This document shows, in pieces, positions 44,784-54,600 of a stretch of 64,000 nucleotides of DNA (the first letter of the stretch is position 1; every line of letters begins with the position of its first letter). Below the pieces are notes generated by a model, which was not told the origin of the DNA, ran no database searches, and saw only the letters and a program-made list of their open reading frames with translations. Position numbers and translations under genes: made by a program. Source of the stretch: Pseudarthrobacter psychrotolerans (lineage in GTDB: Bacteria; Actinomycetota; Actinomycetes; Actinomycetales; Micrococcaceae); contig NZ_CP047898.1 of the NCBI RefSeq assembly GCF_009911795.1, positions 1,178,001 to 1,242,000 of the forward strand. The letters are read 5' to 3'.

Positions 44784-45029
44784 TTAGGCCACGGAGGAAA
44801 CGGCAGACAGCGCCAGTTCCTCGATTTTGTCCGGGCGGAAGCCTGACCAGTGGTCCTGGTCCGTGACTACAACAGGTGCCTGCATGTAGCCCAGCGCCTT
44901 CAGGCGCTCGAGGGCCTCGGCGTCCTGGGAGATGTCAACGCTCTGGTAAGTAATGCCTTTTTTGTCCAGCGCACGGTAGGTTGCGTTGCACTGTACACAC
45001 GCAGGTTTGGTGTAAACCGTAACGGTCAT
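44784..45029 (-). CDS. nrdH: NrdH glutaredoxin-like electron donor
   Basis: 81 residues with redox motif CVQC at 11-14 and the WSGFRPDKI tail diagnostic of NrdH, which reduces NrdE using thioredoxin reductase. First gene of the operon. Confidence 0.95.
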   Translation of the reverse strand: MTVTVYTKPACVQCNATYRALDKKGITYQSVDISQDAEALERLKALGYMQAPVVVTDQDHWSGFRPDKIEELALSAVSSVA

Positions 45030-45091
45030 TGTCCCTGTCCCCTTTATCGAAATCTTCGCTCGTCTTAGTCCTGCCCAAGCTGTACGTCGAT

Positions 45092-45103
45092 ACTACATGT
45101 AGT
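45092..45103. promoter_or_regulatory. Palindrome upstream of nrdH (possible NrdR box)
   Basis: ACTACATGTAGT is a perfect palindrome 63 bases upstream of the nrdH ATG. It resembles the AT-rich core of NrdR boxes but not closely enough to be certain. Confidence 0.5.
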
Positions 45104-45221
45104 GCAGACGGCTCTTCGGAACCCCAAGATGATGTATTACAAGTATGTCATTTAATGCACTTTTAATCCACAGGCAAGCGCCCTCAAAATGTCCGGAATC
45201 CCGCCGTTTTTGCGGACGTCA

Positions 45222-45236
45222 TCCACACCCTGTGGA
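45222..45236. promoter_or_regulatory. TCCACA-ccc-TGTGGA inverted repeat
   Basis: Perfect 6-bp arms, each part of a DnaA-box-like sequence (TCATCCACA, TACTCCACA). A further TAATCCACA is at 45164-45172. It could mark DnaA control of nrd expression; unproven. Confidence 0.4.
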
Positions 45237-45323
45237 GTACTTAGCCACAATTAACGCCCCCGCGTGTCGCGTACTGGACGGCGTGTCGCGCCTGGTGGCG
45301 AGGCACTGAAAAAGAGGGCATGG

Positions 45324-45339
45324 CCACTACATCTAGTGG
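45324..45339. promoter_or_regulatory. Palindrome CCACTACATCTAGTGG near TspO (possible second NrdR box)
   Basis: A near-perfect 16-base palindrome sharing ACTACAT and TAGTG with 45092-45103, about 230 bases away and 113 bases before tspO. The 45104-45323 stretch has no gene. Confidence 0.45.
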
Positions 45340-45436
45340 CGCCTGACACGCGACGACGGACTCAACGGGCCTACCATCGATTATGGCGGGGCCCCGCCCG
45401 GCGCAGGGACCAATCGACGGGAACAGAGGATCTGAC

Positions 45437-45958
45437 ATGAAACTGAAGACGTTGGTTTTGACGACGGTCGCCACCGCCGCTTCGGCTGCTGCCGGTGGCG
45501 TTGCCACCGATCCGGGCAGCTCCTGGTACCTCCGGCTGCGCAAGCCGGGCTGGCAGCCGCCTGCCATTGCCTTCCCCGTCGTGTGGACGGCCCTGTATGC
45601 GGACCTCGCGGTGACTTCGGCCGTCGCCCTGGACAGTGCTGGGGCGGCTGCGGCTCCACTAGCCGGCGGGTCCGACAGACAGCAGGAAATCCGCGCCTAT
45701 CGTGGCGCCCTGGCCGCAAACCTCATTCTCAATGCTGCATGGAGTTGGCTTTTCTGGCGCTCCCGCCGGCCATGGCTGGCCGCGGCGGAATGCGCTGTGC
45801 TGGCGGCCAGCAGCGCGGACCTGGTCCGCAGAACCTACCGGCTCAACCGCACCGCGGGCAGTTCGCTTGCCCCCTACGCCGCGTGGTGCGGCTTCGCCAC
45901 TGTGCTGTCCACAGCAATCGCGCGGCTCAACTCCGGAACCGGCGTCCGGCGCAAGTAG
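45437..45958 (+). CDS. tspO: TspO/MBR family tryptophan-rich sensory protein
   Basis: 173 residues with five membrane helices. WYLRLRKPGWQPPAIAFPVVWTALY is the family signature, WSWLFWRSRR and AWCGFATVLSTAIARLN complete it. TspO binds tetrapyrroles and sterols; bacterial role in stress or porphyrin handling. ATG 45437 follows AGAGGATC. Confidence 0.9.
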   Translation: MKLKTLVLTTVATAASAAAGGVATDPGSSWYLRLRKPGWQPPAIAFPVVWTALYADLAVTSAVALDSAGAAAAPLAGGSDRQQEIRAYRGALAANLILNAAWSWLFWRSRRPWLAAAECAVLAASSADLVRRTYRLNRTAGSSLAPYAAWCGFATVLSTAIARLNSGTGVRRK

Positions 45959-45967
45959 TCTGCCGGT

Positions 45968-47767
45968 TCAACCCATCGCTGCGATGCTGTCCCGGATCTC
46001 CCGGCGCAGGACTTTGCCGATGAGCGAACGCGGGAGGGAATCGAGCACCACCACCCGGCGGGGCACCTTGTAGGCAGTCAGCTGTGCCCGGGCATAAACC
46101 AGGAGAGCGGCAGGATCGATGGTGGTCCCCGGGATGGGGACTACGGCGGCTACCACGTCCTCGCCCCCGCCGGGCCGGGGCAACCCCACCACGGAGACTT
46201 CCGAAATGCCCGGGAAGGTGGCCAAGACGTCCTCCACCTCACTGGGCGAAACGTTGAAGCCGCCGGTGATGATCAGTTCCTTGATTCTGTCCCGGATGGT
46301 GACGAAGTAGTCATCATCTACCGAGACGATGTCGCCGGTGCGGAACCAGCCGCCGTCGAGCAGTGAATCTTCGGTCTCCTCCGGCCGGTTCCAGTAGCCG
46401 GAAAATACCTGCGGGCCGCGGATCAGGAGTTCGCCCTCCTCCCCCGGGGCACGGTCCAGGGCCACGTTCTTCGGATCCACCACCCGGATGTCTGTCAGCG
46501 GGAACGGCACACCCACGGTGCCGGGCTTCCTGCTCGGTCCGAAGGGGTTCCCAATGGCGATAGGGGAAGTTTCGGTCAGCCCGTAGCCTTCGATGAGGTA
46601 ACCACCCGTCGCTTTCTCCCAGGTCTCCACCGTCTCTGTGGGCAGGTTCATGGCCCCGGAGATGGAAAAACGGATGCTTTCCAGCCCTATGCCGCGTTGC
46701 GCCGCCGCGGCCGCAATGCGGTCATAGATCGGCGGTACGGCAGGCAGAAACGTGGCGGGAGACTTCTTGAGCGCCTTCAACACGAGGTCCACGTCGAACT
46801 TGGGGAACAGGACCAGCTTCGCGCCGATGCTGAGGGCGAACGTCATGCACAGGGTGAGGCCATAAGCGTGGAACATCGGCAGCACCGCATAGACGGTCTC
46901 TTTGCCCTCCTTCAGCCCGGGCACCCACGCACGGCCCTGTGCGGCGTTGGCCCGCAGATTGGCGTGGGTGAGCATGGCGCCCTTCGGCAAGCCGGTGGTG
47001 CCGGACGTGTACTGGAGGACGGCAAGGTCCCGGGCACCGGGGCGCGGATGTTTCTTCTTGAGCTCTCCAGCTTCGAGGAGTTGCCTCCAGGGCAGCACCG
47101 GGCGCGGGCCGGGCGCCGGCCCGCCCCTGGGTTCGCCCCTGGGTTCGCCCCTGCCGAGGGTGAGGGCGGCACGGGCCTTGCGGGCGGCGGGTACCGGAAG
47201 CCGCAGCGCCAGGCGCTGCGGCAGCGGCATCGCCGAGATGAGCTCCACCGAGACAATAGTGCGGAGCCCGACGTCGGCCGGCAGCTGGCGGACCCGCTCC
47301 ACAGCCTTGTCCCAAACGATCGCGACGGCGGACTCATGGTCCTCGAACAGGTGCCGCAGTTCGCGGTCCGTGTAGAGCGGATTATGCTCGACCACCACGG
47401 CGCCGAGGCGCAGCACGGCATGGAAGGCGACCACGTGCTGGGGACAGTTCGGCATCACGAGGGCCACCCTGTCGCCGGATTTGACACCCAGTTTCTTCAG
47501 GCCCGCGGCGGCCCGGCTGATCAGTTTTCCGAGCTCACGGTAGGTAGTGCCGGCGCCGAAGAACTCCAAAGCCGTCTTGGACCCGTAGCGCCGCACGGAC
47601 GTGTCCATGAGGTCCACCAGCGAACCCTCGGGGAGCACCAGATCCGCCGGGACACCCGTCCCATAGGCACTGGTCCATGGACGCCCACTCCATGGCAGCC
47701 CGGCCTGCGCAGCTGCCCCCTGCCGCGTATCGCCGCCGGGCGCCTGCCGCGTGGTCTTCTTCATCAT
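45968..47767 (-). CDS. Long-chain fatty acid-CoA ligase (FadD-type, AMP-binding)
   Basis: 599 residues. YTSGTTGLPKGAMLTH is the ATP motif, YGLTETSP the second, GWFRTGDI and RIKELIITGGFNVSPSEVEDVL the hinge and acceptor parts, and the C-terminal catalytic Lys is in SLIGKVLRREI. Activates fatty acids to acyl-CoA. A short GEPRGEPRGGPAPGP loop near residue 210 is a low-complexity insert between the sub-domains. ATG 47767 or 47764. Confidence 0.92.
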   Translation of the reverse strand: MMKKTTRQAPGGDTRQGAAAQAGLPWSGRPWTSAYGTGVPADLVLPEGSLVDLMDTSVRRYGSKTALEFFGAGTTYRELGKLISRAAAGLKKLGVKSGDRVALVMPNCPQHVVAFHAVLRLGAVVVEHNPLYTDRELRHLFEDHESAVAIVWDKAVERVRQLPADVGLRTIVSVELISAMPLPQRLALRLPVPAARKARAALTLGRGEPRGEPRGGPAPGPRPVLPWRQLLEAGELKKKHPRPGARDLAVLQYTSGTTGLPKGAMLTHANLRANAAQGRAWVPGLKEGKETVYAVLPMFHAYGLTLCMTFALSIGAKLVLFPKFDVDLVLKALKKSPATFLPAVPPIYDRIAAAAAQRGIGLESIRFSISGAMNLPTETVETWEKATGGYLIEGYGLTETSPIAIGNPFGPSRKPGTVGVPFPLTDIRVVDPKNVALDRAPGEEGELLIRGPQVFSGYWNRPEETEDSLLDGGWFRTGDIVSVDDDYFVTIRDRIKELIITGGFNVSPSEVEDVLATFPGISEVSVVGLPRPGGGEDVVAAVVPIPGTTIDPAALLVYARAQLTAYKVPRRVVVLDSLPRSLIGKVLRREIRDSIAAMG

Positions 47768-47874
47768 CAGTCCTTGCCGCCGGAATTTGCCGAGTGTGCG
47801 CGCTGACCTGCACGCCGCAAGAATCCTACCGGCGCGCAGACGGATGAGCGGGCCTTTCGCTGCGGTCCCGCTTG

Positions 47875-47907
47875 AATGTCAGACCCCCTTGTCATGATGG
47901 ATATATG
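47875..47907 (+). repeat. Conserved leader of DUF222-HNH gene, copy 2
   Basis: AATGTCAGACCCCCTT and the following bases match the leader at 39274. ATG is again at position 31. Implies a shared regulatory or mobilisation signal. Confidence 0.8.
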
Positions 47908-49374
47908 AGGAACCCGGCAGTGGCAAAGGCATATGCGGACATCACCGCGGCCGTTGCTATGCTCACCGGCGTCGTGAACGAACACGGCTCCGGTGTACTT
48001 TCAGCGGAGGGCGATCCGTTGCCGGGATTGTCCGAAGATTGCCTCGATATTCTGATTGGGGCTGCGGCAGTGGATGCGCAGATGGCGGGCGTGAAGGCCG
48101 GGGCTGCCGTGAAGTACGCAGATATTGCCCGGGCGGTGGCTCCTCCGGATGCTTCCGTCCAGGCGCAGGAGATGGCAGTCACGGCGGAGGTTGGGTGTGC
48201 CCTGACTATCGGTGACCGGGCGGCCGGTTCGTTCCTGGGGGTCTCCCACGCCCTGACCAATACATTGCCGTTGACCATGGCCGCCCTGCAGTCCGGAACC
48301 ATCTCCTGGCAGCACGCCCGGGTCATGGCGGACGAAGCCGCCACCCTTGACCAGGCCGGTGCCGCCGCGCTTGAGGCCCACTTCCTGGACCCGGACGTGC
48401 CGGGCTCGGCCAGTGGGTGTCCCGCCGGCGAAATGCCGGCATCCCGGTTCCGGCACAAGGCCCGTACCTGGCGCGAACGCCACCACGCCGAGAGCATCGA
48501 GAAGCGCTACGCGAAAGGTGTCCTGGACCGTCGCGTCGAGTACGCGCCGGACCAGGACGGGATGGCCTGGCTTTCGGCTTACCTCCCGGCGCACCAGGCG
48601 GTCGCAATCTGGAACCGGACCACGGCTGTGGCGCGTGGTTTACAAGGCCCCGACGAGCCCCTGACTCTCACCCAACTCCGGGCCGACGTTTTCGCCGCCA
48701 CCCTCCTTGGCAACGGAAACCATGGCAGCAACGGGAGCACGGAAGGAAGCGAACCCGGACGGGTTCCGCCGCCGCGGGCCGAAGTCCTGGTGTCGGTCCC
48801 GGTGTTCTCCCTGCTCGGCGCCACCGATGAGCCAGCGATGCTGGACGGCTATGGCCCCATCCCGGCATCGATGGCCCGGGACGTCGTGGCGAACGGTGCC
48901 GACTCGTTCTATCGGGTCCTGATTGACCCCAGGGACGGGGCTCCGCTGGAGATCGGGCGGTCCAGTTACCGGCTGAGCAAGGCCATGCGGCAGTGGTTGC
49001 GACTGCGGGACGGCAAGTGTCCCTTCCCGGGCTGCAGCAACAACTCACTGGACAACGAGGCCGACCATATCCTCGCCTGGGCCAAGGGCGGCACCACCGG
49101 GGTCTCGAATCTGGGACAGCCATGCCCTAAACACCACAAACTCCGGCACAACGGAGGCTGGCAACCCACACCAGCCTCCAAAACCGAACCACCAGGCTGG
49201 ATTTCCCCCTCGGGCAGGCGCTATACAAGCGAACATCAAGACTGGGAACCACCTCACTGGCCCAACCAACTCAAACCCCAGGAAGCTCTCCCGGACGGCT
49301 ACCCGGACCTTGTCCACATCGGACTTTCGCTTGGGGAAGAGGGATTGAAGAGGCTCTTCCACGCCCGGGCTTAA
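47905..49374 (+). CDS. DUF222 / HNH endonuclease domain protein, copy 2
   Basis: 489 residues, closely similar to the copy at 39304 (MRNPAVAKAYADITAAVAMLTGVV, later DGKCPFPGCSNNSLDNEADHILAWAKGG and GQPCPKHHKLRHN). The HNH residues are present. It ends 25 bases from the convergent cfa operon. The two copies bracket the nrd-fadD block; orientation is the same. Confidence 0.88.
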   Translation: MRNPAVAKAYADITAAVAMLTGVVNEHGSGVLSAEGDPLPGLSEDCLDILIGAAAVDAQMAGVKAGAAVKYADIARAVAPPDASVQAQEMAVTAEVGCALTIGDRAAGSFLGVSHALTNTLPLTMAALQSGTISWQHARVMADEAATLDQAGAAALEAHFLDPDVPGSASGCPAGEMPASRFRHKARTWRERHHAESIEKRYAKGVLDRRVEYAPDQDGMAWLSAYLPAHQAVAIWNRTTAVARGLQGPDEPLTLTQLRADVFAATLLGNGNHGSNGSTEGSEPGRVPPPRAEVLVSVPVFSLLGATDEPAMLDGYGPIPASMARDVVANGADSFYRVLIDPRDGAPLEIGRSSYRLSKAMRQWLRLRDGKCPFPGCSNNSLDNEADHILAWAKGGTTGVSNLGQPCPKHHKLRHNGGWQPTPASKTEPPGWISPSGRRYTSEHQDWEPPHWPNQLKPQEALPDGYPDLVHIGLSLGEEGLKRLFHARA

Positions 49375-49399
49375 GAAGGGCCGATCGGCGCGACCGCTG

Positions 49400-50773
49400 C
49401 TACAGCTGGGCCTCCCGGCGGTCCAGGACAATCTGCTGCACGTCCAGGTAGCCTGACTGGAAACCCGCCCGTGAATAGCACAGATAAAACAGCCACATCC
49501 GCTGGAACACTGCGTCAAAGCCAAGCCCGCCGACTTCCGCCGAGCGCGCGGTGAACTGTTCCTCCCAGAGGCGGAGGGTCGCGGCGTAGTGATCGCCCAG
49601 CCCCATCCGCTCCCGCACCCGGAGTGTGGTGTGCTGCTGGGTCACGCTTTCGATGGCCCGCACTGAAGGCAGGAACCCGCCGGGGAAGATATATTTATGC
49701 ACCCAGGTGTACGCGTTGCGCGTGGCCAGCATGCGGCCGTGCGGCATGGTGATGGCCTGGATGGCCACTTTTCCGCCCGGGGCCAGCACGCGGTCGATGG
49801 TCTGGAAGTAGATGGGCCAGTACTCATAGCCAACCGCCTCGATCATTTCCACTGACACAACGGCGTCGAACTCGCCCTCCACGGCCCGGTAGTCCTGCAG
49901 CGCCACGGTCACCTGGTCTGCATAGCCGGCGGCCGCAATCCGTTCCTGCGCCAGCGCGCGCTGCTCACTGGAGAGCGTCACGCTGTAGACAGTGGCACCG
50001 CGGGCTGCTGCCCGGAGGGCCAGCTCACCCCAGCCGGTGCCGATCTCCAGGAGCCGCGTGCCGGATCCGACGCCGGCCTTGTCCAGCAGCCTGTCGATCT
50101 TGGCCTGCTGGGCCTCCGCCAACGCGTCCCACGGGACCGAATCCAGCGCACCGTCGCCCAGCGGGAAAAGCGCAGAGGAGTAGCTCATGGTGGTGTCCAG
50201 GAAGTTGGCGAAGAGCTCGTTGGAGAGGTCGTAGTGCCGCGAGATGTTGCTGCGGGTGTTGTGCTCCTCATTGCGTTCCTGCCGCGGCGTCCGCGGCAGG
50301 TACAGGGTCCGCAGCTTCTGCAGCGGTGCGGGGATCAGCGTGTCCACGGACGCGGCGAAGACCTCCAGCACCCCGGCGAGGTCTGACGCTTCCCAGTCCC
50401 CCGCCATAAACGACTCGCCCAGCCCGATCAGGCCGTTGTCACCGATCCGCACTTCGAACGCCGCCGGCCTGAGCATGGTCATCACAGGCGCGTCCAGGCC
50501 TCCGGTGCCGAGTACTGAACCGTCCGGGTAGGCAACGCGAAGGGGAAGCCGGCGTACCGCCGCCTTGAACAGCAGTCCGGCGGCCTTGCCCGCCACCAGC
50601 GCTTTTGTGCCCGACGGCGGGTGCGCAACACCGGGCCACACTTCCGGATCGATGGTGGCCGGCGACGCCGGTACCCCGGCAGGAGCCTGCCCCGTCACCG
50701 GGTGCCGCACGGCTGACTTCGCGGCGGCAACCTGCGCAGTCGCGGCTGTTCCATTCTCATCGGTCATTGTCAT
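49400..50773 (-). CDS. cfa: Cyclopropane-fatty-acyl-phospholipid synthase family SAM methyltransferase
   Basis: 457 residues. An N-terminal region precedes the Rossmann methyltransferase core: VGSGTRLLEIGTGWGELALRAA (SAM motif I), VTLSSEQRALAQERIAAAG, EFDAVVSVEMIEAVG and the C-terminal RMWLFYLCYSRAGFQSG tail of Cfa proteins. It transfers a methylene or methyl from SAM to unsaturated acyl chains in membrane lipids. ATG 50773 has AGGAGG upstream and overlaps the DUF1365 stop (ATGA). Confidence 0.9.
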   Translation of the reverse strand: MTMTDENGTAATAQVAAAKSAVRHPVTGQAPAGVPASPATIDPEVWPGVAHPPSGTKALVAGKAAGLLFKAAVRRLPLRVAYPDGSVLGTGGLDAPVMTMLRPAAFEVRIGDNGLIGLGESFMAGDWEASDLAGVLEVFAASVDTLIPAPLQKLRTLYLPRTPRQERNEEHNTRSNISRHYDLSNELFANFLDTTMSYSSALFPLGDGALDSVPWDALAEAQQAKIDRLLDKAGVGSGTRLLEIGTGWGELALRAAARGATVYSVTLSSEQRALAQERIAAAGYADQVTVALQDYRAVEGEFDAVVSVEMIEAVGYEYWPIYFQTIDRVLAPGGKVAIQAITMPHGRMLATRNAYTWVHKYIFPGGFLPSVRAIESVTQQHTTLRVRERMGLGDHYAATLRLWEEQFTARSAEVGGLGFDAVFQRMWLFYLCYSRAGFQSGYLDVQQIVLDRREAQL

Positions 50774-51501
50774 TGGACTGCCTCCTGTGAGGGGTGATGT
50801 GGTTTCTTGATGACTGGCAGGCGCCGTGCCCACAGTTTGATGCCCTGAATCCGGATCAGCGCCGATACCAGCAGCGGCGCTGCCGGGACGGCAATGGCCG
50901 CCGCCAGGATGTTCCTGACTGTGGCCGGGTGCCGGTCCCCGTCCATGGTGGCGGCGAACGGCCGGTGGCCTTCCCGCTCCAGAACGATGGAGACGGACAG
51001 CCGTTGCTCTGGCGCGGGCAGCTTCATCCGGTACTGCCCGTCAAGGTCATTGAACGGTGAAACGTAGAAGGCCTTGGGCACACTGGCCCGGCCGGAAGGA
51101 TCCGTTTCCAGGAGGTAGCAGTGGCGTTCGCCGTAGGTGTTGTGGACCTCGGCGATGACGCACTGCAGTTCCCCTGACAGCCGGTAGCACCAGAAGAGGG
51201 TGAGCGGGTTAAAGACGTGGCCAAAAACCCGGGCGCTGGTCAGCATCCGGATGGCACCGCCGTCGGGCTCTATCCCCCGGGTCCGCAGGAACCGTTCCAC
51301 GTTGCTGCGGATGGTGGCCCCGGGATCGCCCAGGTGGTCGGCGGCCCGGAAGACGGCCAGCGGCCGCATGAGCCGGGGCAATACCGGGAGCCGGTCCACG
51401 TCCACAAACCAGCTGTAGCTCCGGTAGGTGAAGGCATTCTTCAGCGGCGTCCGGCGCACGTGGGAAATGGACGTGCGGTAGATGGCTGCGGTTGAGCTCA
51501 T
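50770..51501 (-). CDS. DUF1365 family protein
   Basis: 243 residues, full length. It starts SAIYRTSISHVRRTPLKNAFTYRSYSW and has FGHVFNPLTLFWCY and FYVSPFNDLDGQYRMKLP, the DUF1365 blocks. It sits between the flavoprotein and cfa, as in many bacteria where this trio modifies unsaturated fatty acids, partly characterised in Rhodobacter. Overlaps the upstream stop by four bases. Confidence 0.88.
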   Translation of the reverse strand: MSSTAAIYRTSISHVRRTPLKNAFTYRSYSWFVDVDRLPVLPRLMRPLAVFRAADHLGDPGATIRSNVERFLRTRGIEPDGGAIRMLTSARVFGHVFNPLTLFWCYRLSGELQCVIAEVHNTYGERHCYLLETDPSGRASVPKAFYVSPFNDLDGQYRMKLPAPEQRLSVSIVLEREGHRPFAATMDGDRHPATVRNILAAAIAVPAAPLLVSALIRIQGIKLWARRLPVIKKPHHPSQEAVQ

Positions 51502-52879
51502 ACGCCCTCCGAGGCCGAGAGCAGTTCGGGCTCGGCTGCCTGAATCCCGCGCCTGTCCCAGGTGCGTCCCAGGCTCGCTGCGGCCCGGACTCCGGCCAGG
51601 GCGCCGTCCTCGTGGAAGCCCCAGCCCAGATACGCGCCGGCATATGCGATGCGGTCATCGCTCAGGGCTGCAATGCGCTGCTGTGCCCGCAGCGATTCCG
51701 GCGTGTACTGGGGGTGCTCATAGACCATGCGTTCCAGGATCCGGTCCTCCGCGATGAGCCCGGACTCCCCCAGGCTGACCAGGTACGGCCGGCCATCGGC
51801 GGGTTCCAGTCGCTGGAGCCTGGTGAGGTCGTAGCTGACCAGCACCTTATCCGGACGGGCTTCGCAATCAGGGAGCCGGTAGTTCCAGGACGCCCTGGCA
51901 TTGTCCGCGGCGGGCAGCACGGCCGGGTCCCGGTGGAAAACGGTGTGGTTGACGGAATAGGGCATCTGGCCGAGGGCGTCCTTTTCGGCCGGAGTGGCGT
52001 CCGCGAGGAAGCTCAGGGCCTGGGCCGGGTGCGTCGCAATGACCACTGCCTCAAAGTCTTCAATTCCCTGCTCAGTGGTCAGTTCCACACCGAGGGCGTG
52101 GCGCCGGATGCCGGTGACAGGACTGTTAAGCCGGATATCCGGCAACGTGGCGGCCAGCTTCTCCACGTACCGCCCCGAACCGCCGGTGACCGTCCGCCAC
52201 TGCGGCGAACCCTTGACGCCGAGCATGCCGTGGTGTCCCAGGAACGTGAAAAGGTACCGCGCCGGATAGGACAGCGCCGTGGTGGGATCGCACGACCAGA
52301 CCGCGCTGACCACCGGCGTCATAAAATGGGAGATGAAGTACTTGCTGAAGCGTTCCTTTGCCAGGAATTCACCGAGGGTGGGCTCCGCGCCGCCCCACCA
52401 GGACCGGCGTCGGACGCTGGGGCCGCCTCAATCAGCGCCCGGGCCCTGCGGTAGAAGCGCATGACCTCCAGCAGCATCAGCAGGTAGCGTCCACGCAGGA
52501 GACTGGACGGGCGCGCCATGATCCCGCGGCCGCCCCCACGGGCCCCGGCGTACTCCAGTCCGCAGCCGTCACAGCGGACGGACATGCTCATTTCCGAGTC
52601 CTGCGTCTCCACACCCAGCTCCGCGAACAGCCGCAGCAGCGTGGGATAGGTCCGTTCGTTGTGGACGATGAAGCCGGTATCGATCCCGAAGGCGGAGCCA
52701 TCCGGCTGCGCCACATTGTGGGTGTGGGCGTGGCCTCCCAGCCTGCTGTCCGCCTCAAAGAGGGTGACGTTGTCGTGCCGGTTCAGGACATACGCTGCCG
52801 TCAGGCCGGCCACTCCGCTGCCAACGACGGCGATGCGCCGCCCCGTCGGCTTGTAGGCTGTGTTCCCTGCCAAAGACAC
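51498..52879 (-). pseudogene. FAD-dependent amine-oxidase-like oxidoreductase, one-base frameshift
   Basis: Starts MSLAGNTAYKPTGRRIAVVGSGVAGLTAAYVL (FAD motif) and GIDTGFIVHNERTYPTLLRLF; the second part VSAVWSCDPTTALSYPARYLFTFLGHHGML and YAGAYLGWGFHEDGAL is in another frame. At 52393-52396 the C4 run is one base short of the C5 that gives PGGGGAEPTLGEFL; corrected length is 460 residues. First gene of the trio with DUF1365 and cfa, probably a desaturase or oxidase acting on acyl chains. Error or recent lesion cannot be separated. Confidence 0.85.
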
Positions 52880-53060
52880 TGTTCTGCTCCCCTGCTCGGA
52901 CTTCGTGGTGCACTTGCTCGGTGCAAACTCTCTAGGGGCAGTTCGACGCCGTGGGGCCGGTGGATGACTGAGTTTGAACTAAATCTTTGTGCCAGAATGA
53001 AGCGGGCCTTCCAGAACCGGCACAACGCGGTGCCCAGGCGGCCATGACCAAAGGACAGCG

Positions 53061-53978
53061 TTGGTAAATCCCGTTCATCTGAAGACACTCCTCGAAGTTA
53101 CCCGGCTGGGATCGTTCGCGGCCGCAGCGGCACGCCTGGGATACACGGCGTCGGCAGTCTCGCAACAGATGTCCGCCCTGGAACGCGAGACGGGCGTGGT
53201 CCTGTTCCAGCGTTCGGCCCGCAGCGTAGTCCCCACGGAAGCTGCGGTGGTGATGACCCGGCACGCCGCCAAAGTCCTGACGGACATCGAAGCCCTCATG
53301 GCGGCAGCTTCCAAGAACCACAGCAGCACCAGCCAGGAGCTGAGGCTGGGAATCTTCCCCAGCCTGGCCACGTACGTCCTCCCGCACATCCTGAAGAATC
53401 CGGCGTGGAAAGACCTGGGCATCGACCTCAGAGTGTCCGTGGCCGAGCCGGCCCAGACCATTCAAGGGCTGCGCACCGGCGGAGAGCTGGATGTGGCGCT
53501 TGTCTTCCAGGTGGGCCAGTCCGGGCTCGCCTGGCCGCACACCATCAACCGGCAGTGGATCGGCGATGACAACTTCCGCGTGGTCCTGCCCGCGGGGTGG
53601 GGATTCCGCACGGACGCCAAGGTGGCGGCGGACCATCTGTCCGAGCTGCCCTGGATCATGCACCACCCCGGGAGCCCCGATGCAGTGGTGATCGAGCGTC
53701 TCTTTGCCAGCTGCAACCTGCATCCGCGCGTGGTGGCCCACAGCGACGATTTCCATGCCAGCCTTGAAATGGCGGCCGCCGGACTGGGCGCCGCGCTGGT
53801 GCCCGAGCTGGCATTGCGGAACCGGCCGGCCGGTGTTGTGGTGCTGGACGTTCCCGAGATCCGGCTGGCACGGAACGTGTTTGCCCTGCTCATCAACGAG
53901 AAGAAGACCGCCCGGGTGCAGCTGTTTGTGGACCTGCTTGCTGAAACGCTGGCTGGCCTGGGGGCTGCAGGGAATTAG
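53061..53978 (+). CDS. LysR family transcriptional regulator
   Basis: 305 residues. The winged helix LKTLLEVTRLGSFAAAAARLGYTASAVSQQMSALERETGVVLF is followed by a substrate-binding domain (LRLGIFPSLATYVLP..., LRTGGELDVALVFQ). TTG 53061 starts MVNPVHL with AAAGGA five bases upstream. Divergent from the fatty-acid trio across about 180 bases, so it may control it; no ligand is known. Confidence 0.88.
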   Translation: MVNPVHLKTLLEVTRLGSFAAAAARLGYTASAVSQQMSALERETGVVLFQRSARSVVPTEAAVVMTRHAAKVLTDIEALMAAASKNHSSTSQELRLGIFPSLATYVLPHILKNPAWKDLGIDLRVSVAEPAQTIQGLRTGGELDVALVFQVGQSGLAWPHTINRQWIGDDNFRVVLPAGWGFRTDAKVAADHLSELPWIMHHPGSPDAVVIERLFASCNLHPRVVAHSDDFHASLEMAAAGLGAALVPELALRNRPAGVVVLDVPEIRLARNVFALLINEKKTARVQLFVDLLAETLAGLGAAGN

Positions 53979-54023
53979 TCCCGAATGCTGGAATGCTCAG
54001 CGCTTGGGGGCTATGTTGAAGAT

Positions 54024-54530
54024 ATGAACAGGGTAGCGAGCCAGCACTTTGGAGAAATCGAGCTCAACCACGGCAGGGATCACAACATCGCCGCGAAACA
54101 CGAGCTGGGTGGCCAGTTGCTGGAACTCGACCTGAACATCAACGCTCACGACCACTTTGACGAAGCGGCGATGCACAAGGTGGACTACCGGCTGCGGTTC
54201 CTCCCCGAGCTCGTGGACGAGGTGCGGCAAATGATCGCCGACGAACTGGAGCAGGAAGGCACCAGCCCGCAGGAGTACCTCCACTTCCACTGCAGCGCCC
54301 TCAAGGACGAGCAGCTCCAGAAAGTCTTCGGCGTGGAGGAACGTGGCCAGCTCACTAACGACGTCTTCCTGAAAGCCCTCAAACTCGGCCATGTGGGAAT
54401 TTTCCCCGGCCAGCCTGAGCGCTACTTCGTGATGGACTTCACCCTGGGCTCACACTTCACGGACGAGGTGCTGGTGGTAGCCGCCGACGAAGACGGCGTG
54501 GTGGACGACGAAATCCTCTGGGAATCCTGA
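54024..54530 (+). CDS. DUF2004 family protein
   Basis: 168 residues (MNRVASQHFGEIELN...). The region LLELDLNINAHDHFDEAAMHKVDYRL and FDFTLGSHFTDEVLVV-like end (MDFTLGSHFTDEVLVVAADEDG) match DUF2004 of unknown function. Acidic throughout; cytoplasmic. Convergent with metE through a strong hairpin. Confidence 0.75.
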   Translation: MNRVASQHFGEIELNHGRDHNIAAKHELGGQLLELDLNINAHDHFDEAAMHKVDYRLRFLPELVDEVRQMIADELEQEGTSPQEYLHFHCSALKDEQLQKVFGVEERGQLTNDVFLKALKLGHVGIFPGQPERYFVMDFTLGSHFTDEVLVVAADEDGVVDDEILWES

Positions 54531-54545
54531 ACTCGCTTAACGCAC

Positions 54546-54583
54546 GACGGCGGCCGGTCACCTTTCGGTGACCGGCCGCCGTC
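54546..54583. terminator. 17-bp perfect hairpin between DUF2004 gene and metE
   Basis: GACGGCGGCCGGTCACC and its exact complement around loop TTTC. Lies between two convergent genes, hence bidirectional; no T-tract. Confidence 0.8.
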
Positions 54584-54600
54584 GGCGTTAATGCGGCGGG

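Noticed and set aside
45164..45236. DnaA-box-like cluster as a replication origin
   Set aside because: Only three imperfect boxes, no AT-rich unwinding region and no dnaA/dnaN context; at most a regulatory cluster.
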